Part shown: piece by piece, positions 9,872 through 18,331 of the stretch
Numbering within the stretch: the first letter of the stretch is position 1
Layout: each line of letters opens with the position of its first letter
DNA from: Thalassobaculaceae bacterium
GTDB taxonomy: Bacteria; Pseudomonadota; Alphaproteobacteria; Thalassobaculales; Thalassobaculaceae
Direction: 5' to 3'
Length of the DNA: 64,000 nt
Assembly (NCBI GenBank): GCA_029212785.1
Contig: JARGOG010000006.1
Span: 1 to 64,000 of the forward strand
Notes under the pieces: model-generated
The model's input: the letters and a program-made list of their open reading frames with translations, nothing else
Database searches by the model: none
What the model was told of the DNA's origin: nothing
Position numbers and translations under genes: made by a program

Positions 9872-11065
9872 GTGCCGAAGGTTTTCCTGACCCGTCTCTG
9901 TGCCGTCGCGATGGCGACGTTCGCCCTGGTCGCCTGCAAGGAGGAACAGCAGGCCTCCGCACCTGCGGCGCGTCCGCCGGCGCAGGTTGGCTTCACCACC
10001 GTTTCGGCGGAGTCGGTCGACCTGACCGCACGCCTGCCGGGGCGCGTCGTCGCATTCCGCATGGCTGAAGTGCGCCCGCAGGTCGACGGTATCGTTACCC
10101 GCCGGTTGTTCGAGGAAGGCTCGGCCGTCGAGGCCGGGCAGCCGCTGTATCAGATCGACGCGGCCACCTATGAGGCCAAGGTGAAGATCGCCGAGGCCGA
10201 ACTCGCCCGGGCGACGGCGACGCTGAACTCCACCCGCACCAAGCTGAAACGCTATGAGAGCCTGGTGAAGACCAACGCCGTCAGCCGCCAAGCCTATGAT
10301 GACGTGGTCGCCGAGGAGCAGGAGAACCGAGCCGGCGTGTCCGCCGCCAAGGCGTCGCTCGACGCCGCCAAGATCAGCCTCGGTTATACCGAGGTCCTCG
10401 CCCCGATCGGCGGTCAGATCGGCCGCTCCTCGATCACAGAGGGCGCGCTGGTCACTGCTGGACAAGCGGCGGCGCTGGCGACGATCACCCAGCTCGATCC
10501 AATCAATGTCGACTTCACCCAGTCGAGCGCCTCCCTGCTGCGCCTGCGCCAGATGTTCCGCACCGGCGAACGGTCCAAGGGGACCAAGGATGCGCTTCCG
10601 GTGACCCTCAACCTGGATGCCATCGACCTCGAATATGGCAAGCAGGGGACGCTTCAGTTCTCCGAAGTGACCGTGGATGAGACCACCGGCTCGGTGCGTC
10701 TGCGCGCCGTGTTCCCGAATCCGGAGCGCGAACTGCTGCCCGGCATGTTCGTGCACGGCGTGGTCAATCAGGGCGTGATCGAGCGCGGCTATCTGGTACC
10801 CCAGGCGGCGGTGAGCTTCGACCGTGTGGGCGACCCGTTCGTCTATGTCATCGGCGCGGACGAGACTGTCATCCAGACCAAGGTTCACCTTGTCGATGCG
10901 GCCGGCACCAGTTGGCTGATCGACAAGGGGTTGAGCGACGGTCAGCGGGTCGTGGTCGATGGGCTGCAGCGTATCCGTCCGGGCGCCAAGGTGACCCCCG
11001 TCGAGGTCCAGCGGCCGGCCGCGAAGACCGATGAGACGGCGCAGAAACTGAGCGCCCTTAACTGA
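9872..11065 (+). CDS. RND efflux periplasmic adaptor (AcrA/MexA type) lipoprotein
   Basis: 397 aa membrane fusion protein. It begins with a GTG after AAGGAA. The N-terminus MPKVFLTRLCAVAMATFALV ends in a lipobox (LVAC), so Cys22 is probably lipidated and the protein anchored in the inner membrane facing the periplasm. The biotinyl-lipoyl-like strand (VRPQVDGIVTRRLFEEGSAV), the coiled-coil hairpin (about 95-165) and the beta-barrel region (IGRSSITEGALVTAGQ) are in the usual order. It bridges the inner-membrane pump, encoded 24 bases downstream, to an outer-membrane channel. No TolC/OprM-type gene follows, so the channel must be encoded elsewhere. Confidence 0.95.
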   Translation: MPKVFLTRLCAVAMATFALVACKEEQQASAPAARPPAQVGFTTVSAESVDLTARLPGRVVAFRMAEVRPQVDGIVTRRLFEEGSAVEAGQPLYQIDAATYEAKVKIAEAELARATATLNSTRTKLKRYESLVKTNAVSRQAYDDVVAEEQENRAGVSAAKASLDAAKISLGYTEVLAPIGGQIGRSSITEGALVTAGQAAALATITQLDPINVDFTQSSASLLRLRQMFRTGERSKGTKDALPVTLNLDAIDLEYGKQGTLQFSEVTVDETTGSVRLRAVFPNPERELLPGMFVHGVVNQGVIERGYLVPQAAVSFDRVGDPFVYVIGADETVIQTKVHLVDAAGTSWLIDKGLSDGQRVVVDGLQRIRPGAKVTPVEVQRPAAKTDETAQKLSALN

Positions 11066-11089
11066 GCGCCCTGAACCGAGAGCATCCTA

Positions 11090-14000
11090 ATGGCCAGTTT
11101 CTTCATCGACCGCCCGGTCTTCGCCTGGGTCATCGCCATCGTGATCATGCTCGCGGGTGGTCTCTCGATCCTGCAGCTGCCGATTGAGCAGTATCCGTCC
11201 GTGGCACCGCCCTCGGTCAAGATCACCGCGACGTATCCCGGCGCCTCGGCGCAGACGCTCGAGAACACCGTCACCCAGGTGATCGAGCAGCAGATGACCG
11301 GGCTCGACAATCTCCGCTACATGTCGTCAACCAGCGACAGCAGCGGCACGGCTGAGATCACGCTGACCTTCGATCCGGAGGCCAACCCCGACATCGCCCA
11401 GGTGCAGACCCAGAACAAGCTGCAGCTTGCCACCCCGCTGTTGCCGGAATCGGTGATCGAGCAGGGCATTCAGGTGGCCAAGGGCAGCGGCAGCTTCCTG
11501 ATGGTTCTGGGTTTCGTGTCGGACACCGACATGTCGCAGACGGACATTGCCGATTTTGTCGCCGACAACGTCCGCGACCCGATCAGCCGGGTGAACGGCG
11601 TCGGCGCGGTTCGCCTGTTCGGAGCCCAGCACGCCATGCGAATCTGGCTCGATCCCGACCGGCTGCTGAGCTATGGCATCACCACGGCCGAGGTCCGCGC
11701 GGCGATCGTCGCCCAGAACGCTGAGATCTCCGCCGGTCAGATCGGTGGCGCACCATCCGTGCCGGGGCAGCAGATCAATGCGACCTTGATCGCGCAGACC
11801 CGCCTGGAGACGCCGGCGGAGTTCGGCAACATCCTGGTGCGCGTAAACACCGACGGCTCCCAGGTGCGCCTGAAGGATCTGGCGCGGATCGAGATCGGCG
11901 CGGCATCCTATGAGACCGTCGCGCGATACAATGGGCAACCGGCGGCGGGTGTGGCGATCAACCTCGCGTCGGGCGCCAATGCTCTCGATACGGCCGATGC
12001 CGTGCGCGCCAAGATTCGTGAGTTGCAGCCGTTCTTCCCCGCCGGGCTCGACGTGGTCTATCCCTATGATACGACGCCGTTCGTGCAGATCTCGATCAGC
12101 GAGGTCGTGCGCACCCTGTTCGAAGCGATCGCGCTGGTTTTCGTCGTGATGTTCCTGTTCCTGCAGAACATCCGCGCCACCCTGATCCCGACCATCGCCG
12201 TACCGGTCATCCTGCTCGGGACCTTCGGTGTGCTGGCGGCCTTTGGTTTCACCATCAACACGCTGACCATGTTCGGCATGGTGCTGGCCATCGGCTTGCT
12301 GGTGGACGACGCCATCGTCGTCGTCGAGAACGTCGAACGGGTGATGCACGAGGACGGGATCGGTCCGCGGGAAGCAACCAAGAAGTCGATGTCGCAAATC
12401 ACGGGCGCGCTGGTCGGCATCGCCATGGTTCTGTCGGCGGTATTCGTGCCGATGGCGTTCTTCGGCGGTTCCACCGGGGCCATCTATCGCCAGTTCTCGA
12501 TCACCATCGTCTCGTCCATGGTGCTGTCGGTGGTCGTCGCCATCGTGCTGACGCCGGCACTGTGCGCCACCATGCTGCGAGCCAAGGACGGCCACGGCAG
12601 CAAGACCGGCCCGTTCGGCTGGTTCAATCGGGGCTTCGACTGGACCAACCGGTTCTATCAGAACAGCGTCGGCCATGTGGTCGGGCGCCGGTGGTACTAT
12701 GCCGTCGTCTATCTGCTGATCATCGGTGGCCTCGCCTTCCTGTTCCTGCGGCTGCCGACCTCGTTCATTCCGAACGAGGACCAGGGCATCATGTTCGCCC
12801 AGGTCTCCCTGCCGGACAACGCCAGCCAGGAACGCACGCTCGAGGTGCTCCGCAAGGTCGAGCATCACTTCCTGGAAACCGAGAAGGCGAATGTGAACGG
12901 CCTGTTCACGGTTGCCGGCTTCAGTTTCAGCGGGCGTGGTCAGAACGCGGGCATCGCCTTCATCAATCTGAAGCACTGGGACCAGCGGCAGGGGCCGCAG
13001 AACGCGGTCTCGGCAATTGCCGGGCGGGCCTATGGCGCGCTGTCGCAGGTGCGAGAGGCCCAGATCTTCGCGTTTACGCCTCCGGCGATCATCGAGCTCG
13101 GCAATGCCACCGGCTTCAATTTCCAGCTCGTCGACCGCAGCGGCGTGGGACATGCCGTGATGATGCAGGCGCGCGGCCAGATGCTCGGCATGGCATCGCA
13201 GGATGCCCGCCTGACCGGTGTGCGACCTAATGGGTATTCGGATTCGCCGCAGTTCCGCGTCACCGTCGATCACGAGAAGGCGAGCGCGCTCGGCCTGTCG
13301 ATCTCCGACATCAACGCAACGTTGTCGACCGCCTGGGGCGCGTCCTACGTCAACGACTTCATGGAGAGCGGCAAGGTCAAGAAGGTCTATCTTCAGGCCG
13401 ACGCACCGTTCCGCATGATGCCGCAGGATCTGGACCGCTGGTATGTGCGGAACGCCTTTGGCGAGATGGTGCCGTTCTCGGCCTTCGCGACCTCGCAATG
13501 GACCTACGGCTCGCCCCGGCTGGAGCGGTTTAACGGCTCCTCCTCGGTGCAGATCCTCGGTCAACCGGCGGCGGGTGTGAGTTCCGGCGTCGCCATGCAG
13601 GTGATGGAGGAGCTGGCGCAGAAGCTTCCCGACGGTGTCGGTTACGAATGGTCGGGCCTGTCCTACGAGGAGCGGCTGTCCGGGGACCAGGCGCCGGCGC
13701 TCTACGCGCTGTCGATCCTGGTGGTGTTCCTGTGCCTCGCCGCGCTTTACGAGAGCTGGAGCATTCCGGTCTCGGTCATGCTCGTGGTGCCGCTTGGCGT
13801 GTTCGGTGCGGTGGCCGCGGCCTATCTGCGGCTGCTACCGAACGACGTCTATTTCCAGGTCGGGCTGCTGACCACGGTCGGCTTGTCGGCAAAGAACGCG
13901 ATCCTGATCGTGGAGTTCGCCCGCGAGCTCTACGACGATGGAATGAGTTTGCTCGACGCGACGGTCGAGGCGGCGCGCCAGCGTTTCCGGCCGATCATCA

Positions 14001-14242
14001 TGACCTCCATGGCCTTCACGCTGGGCGTGCTTCCGCTGGCGATCAGCACCGGCGCCGGCGCGGCCAGCCGCCAGGCCATCGGCACCAGCGTCATGGGCGG
14101 GATGATCTCGGCGACCGTGTTGGCGATCTTCTTCGTTCCGCTGTTCTTCGTGGCGGTGATGCAGCTCTTCTCCAAGCGCCGCGAGCAGACACCGAAGACA
14201 CCCGAGACTCCCGACACCCCGAAGACGGCCCCCGCCGAATAG
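11090..14242 (+). CDS. RND multidrug efflux permease (HAE1 family, AcrB/MexB type)
   Basis: 1050 aa, full length for a hydrophobe/amphiphile efflux pump. It starts [20 protein letters not shown], the conserved first transmembrane helix. The proton-relay helix shows the two acidic residues in [20 protein letters not shown] (about 400-420), and the conserved lysine helix reads [20 protein letters not shown] (about 920-945). Two large periplasmic loops separate the 12 expected membrane helices. It forms a proton-driven trimer with the upstream adaptor. The tail is a Thr/Pro repeat ([17 protein letters not shown]). The substrate range cannot be predicted from sequence. Confidence 0.96.
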   Translation: MASFFIDRPVFAWVIAIVIMLAGGLSILQLPIEQYPSVAPPSVKITATYPGASAQTLENTVTQVIEQQMTGLDNLRYMSSTSDSSGTAEITLTFDPEANPDIAQVQTQNKLQLATPLLPESVIEQGIQVAKGSGSFLMVLGFVSDTDMSQTDIADFVADNVRDPISRVNGVGAVRLFGAQHAMRIWLDPDRLLSYGITTAEVRAAIVAQNAEISAGQIGGAPSVPGQQINATLIAQTRLETPAEFGNILVRVNTDGSQVRLKDLARIEIGAASYETVARYNGQPAAGVAINLASGANALDTADAVRAKIRELQPFFPAGLDVVYPYDTTPFVQISISEVVRTLFEAIALVFVVMFLFLQNIRATLIPTIAVPVILLGTFGVLAAFGFTINTLTMFGMVLAIGLLVDDAIVVVENVERVMHEDGIGPREATKKSMSQITGALVGIAMVLSAVFVPMAFFGGSTGAIYRQFSITIVSSMVLSVVVAIVLTPALCATMLRAKDGHGSKTGPFGWFNRGFDWTNRFYQNSVGHVVGRRWYYAVVYLLIIGGLAFLFLRLPTSFIPNEDQGIMFAQVSLPDNASQERTLEVLRKVEHHFLETEKANVNGLFTVAGFSFSGRGQNAGIAFINLKHWDQRQGPQNAVSAIAGRAYGALSQVREAQIFAFTPPAIIELGNATGFNFQLVDRSGVGHAVMMQARGQMLGMASQDARLTGVRPNGYSDSPQFRVTVDHEKASALGLSISDINATLSTAWGASYVNDFMESGKVKKVYLQADAPFRMMPQDLDRWYVRNAFGEMVPFSAFATSQWTYGSPRLERFNGSSSVQILGQPAAGVSSGVAMQVMEELAQKLPDGVGYEWSGLSYEERLSGDQAPALYALSILVVFLCLAALYESWSIPVSVMLVVPLGVFGAVAAAYLRLLPNDVYFQVGLLTTVGLSAKNAILIVEFARELYDDGMSLLDATVEAARQRFRPIIMTSMAFTLGVLPLAISTGAGAASRQAIGTSVMGGMISATVLAIFFVPLFFVAVMQLFSKRREQTPKTPETPDTPKTAPAE

Positions 14243-14285
14243 GGTGGGGCCGTCCGGCGATCCGGATGCCAGTCCGACCTTGCGG

Positions 14286-15245
14286 TCAGCCGGCTTTCCT
14301 GTGAGCCGGCGGGGTGCCGTGGGTGTGGAAGGTGTCGATGGTCTTCAAGCCCCAGGCCTGACCCTTTCGGCGCTCCGTCTCGGTCCACACCACGGTTTCC
14401 CAGTCCGGCTGCAGGATCAGCCGGGCGCCGGCATTGGCCAGTTCCACCCGGTTGCCCGCCGGCTCCCAGACATACAGGAAGAACGTGCCCTGGATCGCGT
14501 GCTTGTGTGGCCCGGTCTCGATATGCACCCCGTTCTCCAGGAAGACGTCGGCGGCCCGCAGGATATCCTCGCGCTGGTCGGTGGCGTAGGTCACATGATG
14601 CAGCCGTCCCGCGCCGCCGCCATGTTCCTCTGTGCAGGCGAGGTCGTAGGTCTTGTTGTTGACCGTGAACCAGCATCCGCCGACCCGGCCGTTGTCGAGC
14701 TGGATCATCTCGGTGACGCGGGATCCGAGGCAGGTTTCCATGAAGCTGCGGAAGACCGCAACGTCCTCGGCCAGCAGGTTCACGTGGTCGATCCGACGCG
14801 GACAGCAGCCGCGGCCGTGATAGCGCTGGGCGATGTTCTTCAGCGCCGGCCGTTCGGCCTCCGGCGCCTGATAACGCACGGTGTCCCAGTACAACTCGAA
14901 CACATGACCAAACGGATCCTGGAAACGGTAGGCGCGGCCATGGCCCTTGTCGCCTTCGACCCAGCCGAGGCCGTATCCCGCCTTTTCGATCACCGCCACC
15001 CGGCGCTGCAGCGCCTCGGGTGACGCGGCCCGGTAGCCGATATGCCCGACGCCCGTTGTGTGATGACGGGTCAGCTTGAGGGACTGGAACTCGTAGTCGT
15101 CGAACGCCCGGAGATAGGCGCTGGTCTCGTCCCGCCCGCTCTCCGTCAGCCCGTAGACCCGGGTAAAGAAATCGAGGCTCTCGTCGAACTTATCCGTATA
15201 GATCTCGACATGGCCGAGATGGGCGACGTCGACGTTCCGTTCCAT
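14286..15245 (-). CDS. Extradiol ring-cleavage dioxygenase-like VOC protein (catechol 2,3-dioxygenase type)
   Basis: 319 aa with two vicinal-oxygen-chelate modules (about 1-125 and 150-280), the layout of type I extradiol dioxygenases. The three iron ligands of that family line up as His154 (RRIDHVNLLAED), His217 (GRLHHVTYATD) and Glu268 (GNRVELAN). These agree with His153/His214/Glu265 of the Pseudomonas catechol 2,3-dioxygenase. An earlier in-frame ATG at 15362 adds 39 unusual residues. I chose 15245 because a GAGGAG box precedes it. No other meta-cleavage gene is near, so the aromatic diol is unknown. Confidence 0.85.
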   Translation of the reverse strand: MERNVDVAHLGHVEIYTDKFDESLDFFTRVYGLTESGRDETSAYLRAFDDYEFQSLKLTRHHTTGVGHIGYRAASPEALQRRVAVIEKAGYGLGWVEGDKGHGRAYRFQDPFGHVFELYWDTVRYQAPEAERPALKNIAQRYHGRGCCPRRIDHVNLLAEDVAVFRSFMETCLGSRVTEMIQLDNGRVGGCWFTVNNKTYDLACTEEHGGGAGRLHHVTYATDQREDILRAADVFLENGVHIETGPHKHAIQGTFFLYVWEPAGNRVELANAGARLILQPDWETVVWTETERRKGQAWGLKTIDTFHTHGTPPAHRKAG

Positions 15246-15664
15246 GGCGTGTCTCCTCGCTGCTGGGCGTCCAGTCGTTCGCTGCCGGGGCCGCTTGGCG
15301 ACGGCCGCAGGTTGCCGGATTTGCCATGCGCCGATGATATCGGCCGGGCACGGGGGAGCCATTCGAAAACATCCGGCATGCTATAAGGTTTGCTATCGCC
15401 GGTGTGTCGGTGGCGACCCAGGCGTGGGCAAAGCCGGGTCGCGATTTGTGGGGGGGGGGCGCTGTATTTCCGCGAGACCACCGGCATGTTCACCACCGAA
15501 TCCGGGTCCCGGCTCCCTGGTAATGAAAAACAGAATGGCCGTCAGGCCGGGTTGGCCGGTCGCACCGGCGCTGGTCGGTTCTTGGTTGACTTTCATTCCA
15601 ATAATGCGAATGACTTGCAATATCAGTGATAGAGACGCAACCTGACCGAACTGGCGGCGATACA
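15246..15664. other. Intergenic region, divergent dioxygenase / flavoprotein promoters
   Basis: About 400 bases without a convincing gene. It holds a run of ten G at 15450-15459 and, at its right end, a Fur-like palindrome (15603-15621) just before the flavoprotein gene. Short open frames here have no recognisable protein and are treated as chance. Confidence 0.6.
15603..15621. promoter_or_regulatory. Fur-like box upstream of the siderophore-interacting flavoprotein
   Basis: AATGCGAATGACTTGCAAT is a 19-base imperfect palindrome (6 of 9 pairs). It is built like Fur boxes with TGCGAA/TTGCA half-sites. It shares 14 of 19 positions with a second box at 32180-32198. A GTG at 15626 is only 5 bases away, which argues for the downstream GTG start. 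Iron repression is inferred. Confidence 0.5.
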
Positions 15665-16711
15665 GTGACCCGGACCCTGCATGCTGAACTTGCCCTGACG
15701 GTGGATCAGGCGCGCATCTGGCTGGACGGCCAGGTCGCGCATCTTGCCGAGCATGATCTCCAGCCGGTCGTCCGTACCCCCGATACCGCTGAATTCTGCA
15801 CGGATTACGGCACGTTCCGGGTCCAGGTCGCCGGGCAGGATCTCCGAATCCAGGTCGAGAGCGGTGATGTCGGCGGGCTTGAGGTCCTGCAGGAATCGAT
15901 TTCCCACTACCTCACGTCCCATGACGGGGCCCTCGCCGACAGGCTGGCATGGAGCGGCCATCGACCGGCGGGGCGGCCGACGAACTTCCGGGAAATGCGC
16001 GTGTCCGGGCGTAGTCTTGTCTCTCCCAGGATGATCCGCCTGACCCTGACGGGAGAGGATATCGATCACTTCGCCGCGCGCGGCCTTCACGTCCGCCTGC
16101 TGCTGCCGCCGGCGAACAGCAAGCGACCGGTCGTCTGGCCACGACGGTCGGGTTCCGGCGCGGTGCAGCTTCCCGAGGGCGCGGATGCGCTGACGGTTCG
16201 TGTCTACACCATTCGCCATATCCGCCCAGACCGGGGTGAGATCGATGTGGATATCGTGCGCCATGCCGGTGGCGTCTTCGCCGATTGGGCCGAAACGGCG
16301 GAGACCGGCGCGTTGGTCGGTGTCATGGGCCCGGGAGGCGGCTTCTATCCCGAGGGCGACTGGCTCCTGATCGGCGGTGACGAGACGGCGCTGCCCGCGA
16401 TCTCCCGCATCCTGGAGCATCTACCGGCCGATGCGGAAGGTCACGCCATGATCGGTCTGCGCCATGGCGACGGGCGGATGGAGATCGCGGCGCCGGCCGG
16501 CGTGACGGTCGACTGGGTGACCGGGGACGATACTGCGCTCGTCCGGGCGATGGAGGCGGTTCGCCCGCCGCTGGCGACCGACGTCGCGGTCTGGTTCGCC
16601 GGCGAGGCGGAGGCGGCCCGCCGTCTCAGGCAGTTTTTCAAGGAGCGACTCGGGTTGTCCCCGGACCGGGTGACCAGCGCCGTCTACTGGCGGCGCGGCG
16701 GACCAGGCTGA
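15665..16711 (+). CDS. DUF2218 / siderophore-interacting FAD-dependent reductase fusion
   Basis: 348 aa from the chosen GTG. Residues about 1-95 are a DUF2218 domain (ELALTVDQARIWLDGQVAHL). The rest is a siderophore-interacting protein: an FAD-binding barrel with the family signature RVYTIRHIRPDRGEIDVDIV, then a C-terminal NAD(P)H-binding half ending in a WRRG motif. Such enzymes reduce ferric siderophores in the cytoplasm to release iron. An in-frame GTG at 15626 would start directly against the Fur-like box without room for a ribosome site, so I prefer 15665. No siderophore receptor gene is adjacent. Repression by iron-loaded Fur is the likely control. Confidence 0.85.
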   Translation: MTRTLHAELALTVDQARIWLDGQVAHLAEHDLQPVVRTPDTAEFCTDYGTFRVQVAGQDLRIQVESGDVGGLEVLQESISHYLTSHDGALADRLAWSGHRPAGRPTNFREMRVSGRSLVSPRMIRLTLTGEDIDHFAARGLHVRLLLPPANSKRPVVWPRRSGSGAVQLPEGADALTVRVYTIRHIRPDRGEIDVDIVRHAGGVFADWAETAETGALVGVMGPGGGFYPEGDWLLIGGDETALPAISRILEHLPADAEGHAMIGLRHGDGRMEIAAPAGVTVDWVTGDDTALVRAMEAVRPPLATDVAVWFAGEAEAARRLRQFFKERLGLSPDRVTSAVYWRRGGPG

Positions 16712-16855
16712 TCGGCTGATCCGGTCGGGTACCGGTCGGCGCGGCATGGTCTGGTGATCCATCGAATCCGGTGCCCGTTCACTTAATGAAAATTAAACAT
16801 CCTTGCGCCAAGCTCGCCGGACCAATCGCGTCCACGTACATTTGGAGACGGTAGA

Positions 16856-18190
16856 ATGAGCAGCGCGGAGATGACCGAAACCCTGTCGGCGGAGGATCTG
16901 ATCGACGCGATGCTTGCGGGCAATGAGGATATCGTTGCCCGTCTCGGTGGCGAGATCGGTCAGAAGCTGCTGCGCCTCAAAGGAGCTGGCGGCGGTGCCG
17001 AGGCCGAAGGGCGCCTTGAGCGTTGGGTTGATATGTCGGTCGCGGCGAGCAACGGCGTGCGCAAGACCGCGGAAATGATGACCTCCCTCCGCGAGGTCGA
17101 CAACCGGGCCCAGTCCATTGCCGCGGCGGTGGAGGAACTGACGGTCACGGTGCAGACCATCGGACACACCACCGAGGGGGTCACCAGCGAGGCGGCCGAG
17201 GCGGCAGCGGTCTCCGATAGCGGCCGGACGGCGGCGGGGCAGGCGGTCGACGCGATGGAAGGCGTCTATGAGGTTGTGCAGTCTGCGGTGCAGAAGGTCG
17301 ATGCGCTGGCTGAAGCATCGGTCGCCATCGGTGACATCGTCTCGACCATCGAAACGATCGCCAAGCAGACCAATCTCCTGGCGTTGAACGCCACCATCGA
17401 GGCGGCGCGCGCCGGCGAGGCGGGCAAGGGCTTCGCGGTGGTCGCCAGCGAAGTGAAGACTCTGGCCAACCAGACGGCGACGGCGACCGTCGATATCCGC
17501 GACCGGATCTCCAGCATCCGCAGCGATATGGAGGAGATTGTCGGTGTGATGCGGTCCGGAGCGGAGCGTGTCGAGGCGGGGCGCGGGACGATTCAGACGG
17601 TCGGGCAGGAGATGGAAAGCCTGGCGGAGCGGATTGGGTCGGTCACCCGCAGCATGAGCGAAGTCTCCCAGATTCTCGGTGAGCAGCAGTCGGCAACGGC
17701 GGAAATCTCCGAAGGCGTGACCGTCATCGCCGATATGAGCGCGCGCAACGTCTACATGATCGACTCGACGATCGAACTCCTGGAGAAGACCGGACCGACC
17801 ATCGCCGAAGCGGTCGACGGTTTCGTCAAGGAGGGCGTGCGGAACGGCACGATCCATGCGGCAAAGTCGGATCACATGATCTGGATGCGGCGCCTGGCCC
17901 AGATGCTGGTCGGTCGCGCGGTTCTGCGGCCGGAGGAACTGGCCGACCATCACAGTTGCCGCCTCGGCAAATGGTACGATGCCCAGACGGATCCACGCCT
18001 CGTCGGCCACCCCGCCTGGACCGCCCTGATGGAGCCGCATCAGCGGGTTCACCGTGCCGGTATCGATGCGGCCAAGGCCTTCGGCGCCGGCGATCTGGAG
18101 CAGGCGACCGCCTTTGTCAATGAATCGGCCGACGCCTCGCGGGACGTGATGCGTCTGCTGACCGAGCTGTCCGACCACCTGAAGACATAG
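16856..18190 (+). CDS. Soluble methyl-accepting chemotaxis protein with C-terminal CZB domain
   Basis: 444 aa with no membrane segment, so a cytoplasmic chemoreceptor. The signalling hairpin is unmistakable: [20 protein letters not shown] near 170-190, followed by [16 protein letters not shown]. The C-terminal 110 residues form a chemoreceptor zinc-binding domain, with His in [24 protein letters not shown] near 362, and a later HPAW...PHQRVH. CZB domains bind zinc through a Cys-His3 cluster and respond to zinc or oxidants such as hypochlorous acid. The first 50 residues lack a recognisable sensor domain. GGAGACG precedes the ATG. No che genes are nearby. Confidence 0.93.
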   Translation: MSSAEMTETLSAEDLIDAMLAGNEDIVARLGGEIGQKLLRLKGAGGGAEAEGRLERWVDMSVAASNGVRKTAEMMTSLREVDNRAQSIAAAVEELTVTVQTIGHTTEGVTSEAAEAAAVSDSGRTAAGQAVDAMEGVYEVVQSAVQKVDALAEASVAIGDIVSTIETIAKQTNLLALNATIEAARAGEAGKGFAVVASEVKTLANQTATATVDIRDRISSIRSDMEEIVGVMRSGAERVEAGRGTIQTVGQEMESLAERIGSVTRSMSEVSQILGEQQSATAEISEGVTVIADMSARNVYMIDSTIELLEKTGPTIAEAVDGFVKEGVRNGTIHAAKSDHMIWMRRLAQMLVGRAVLRPEELADHHSCRLGKWYDAQTDPRLVGHPAWTALMEPHQRVHRAGIDAAKAFGAGDLEQATAFVNESADASRDVMRLLTELSDHLKT

Positions 18191-18237
18191 GCGGCGCGGC
18201 CCGGTGGCTGCCGGCGGTCGGGGGCGCTTAAAGTAAA

Positions 18238-18276
18238 AACCGGCCGCCGACTCCGTTGCGAGCCATGCGGCCGGTT
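18238..18276 (-). terminator. Rho-independent terminator after the Mo-hydroxylase operon
   Basis: AACCGGCCGC (18238-18247) pairs perfectly with GCGGCCGGTT (18267-18276). On the minus strand the stem is followed by a T-rich stretch (TTTACTTTAAG). It lies about 55 bases past the stop of the large subunit gene. Confidence 0.65.
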
Positions 18277-18284
18277 CCTGAAGG

Positions 18285-18318
18285 TCTCCACGGGCAGGCC
18301 TGAACCGGCCCGTGGAGA
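18285..18318 (-). terminator. Second hairpin between large-subunit stop and terminator
   Basis: TCTCCACGGGC (18285-18295) and GCCCGTGGAGA (18308-18318) form an 11-bp perfect stem, starting 13 bases after the minus-strand stop codon. It lacks its own T-run. It probably protects the 3' end or acts with the neighbouring terminator. Confidence 0.45.
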
Positions 18319-18331
18319 ATTTGCCCGCCAG

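Noticed and set aside
11327-13564. 745-aa open frame opposite the RND permease
   Set aside because: It is antisense to conserved membrane helices; the protein is charged and repetitive with no recognisable fold.
15450-15459. Run of ten G as a phase-variable switch
   Set aside because: It lies outside any coding region and too far from a recognisable promoter to support phase variation. It may simply be a homopolymer.
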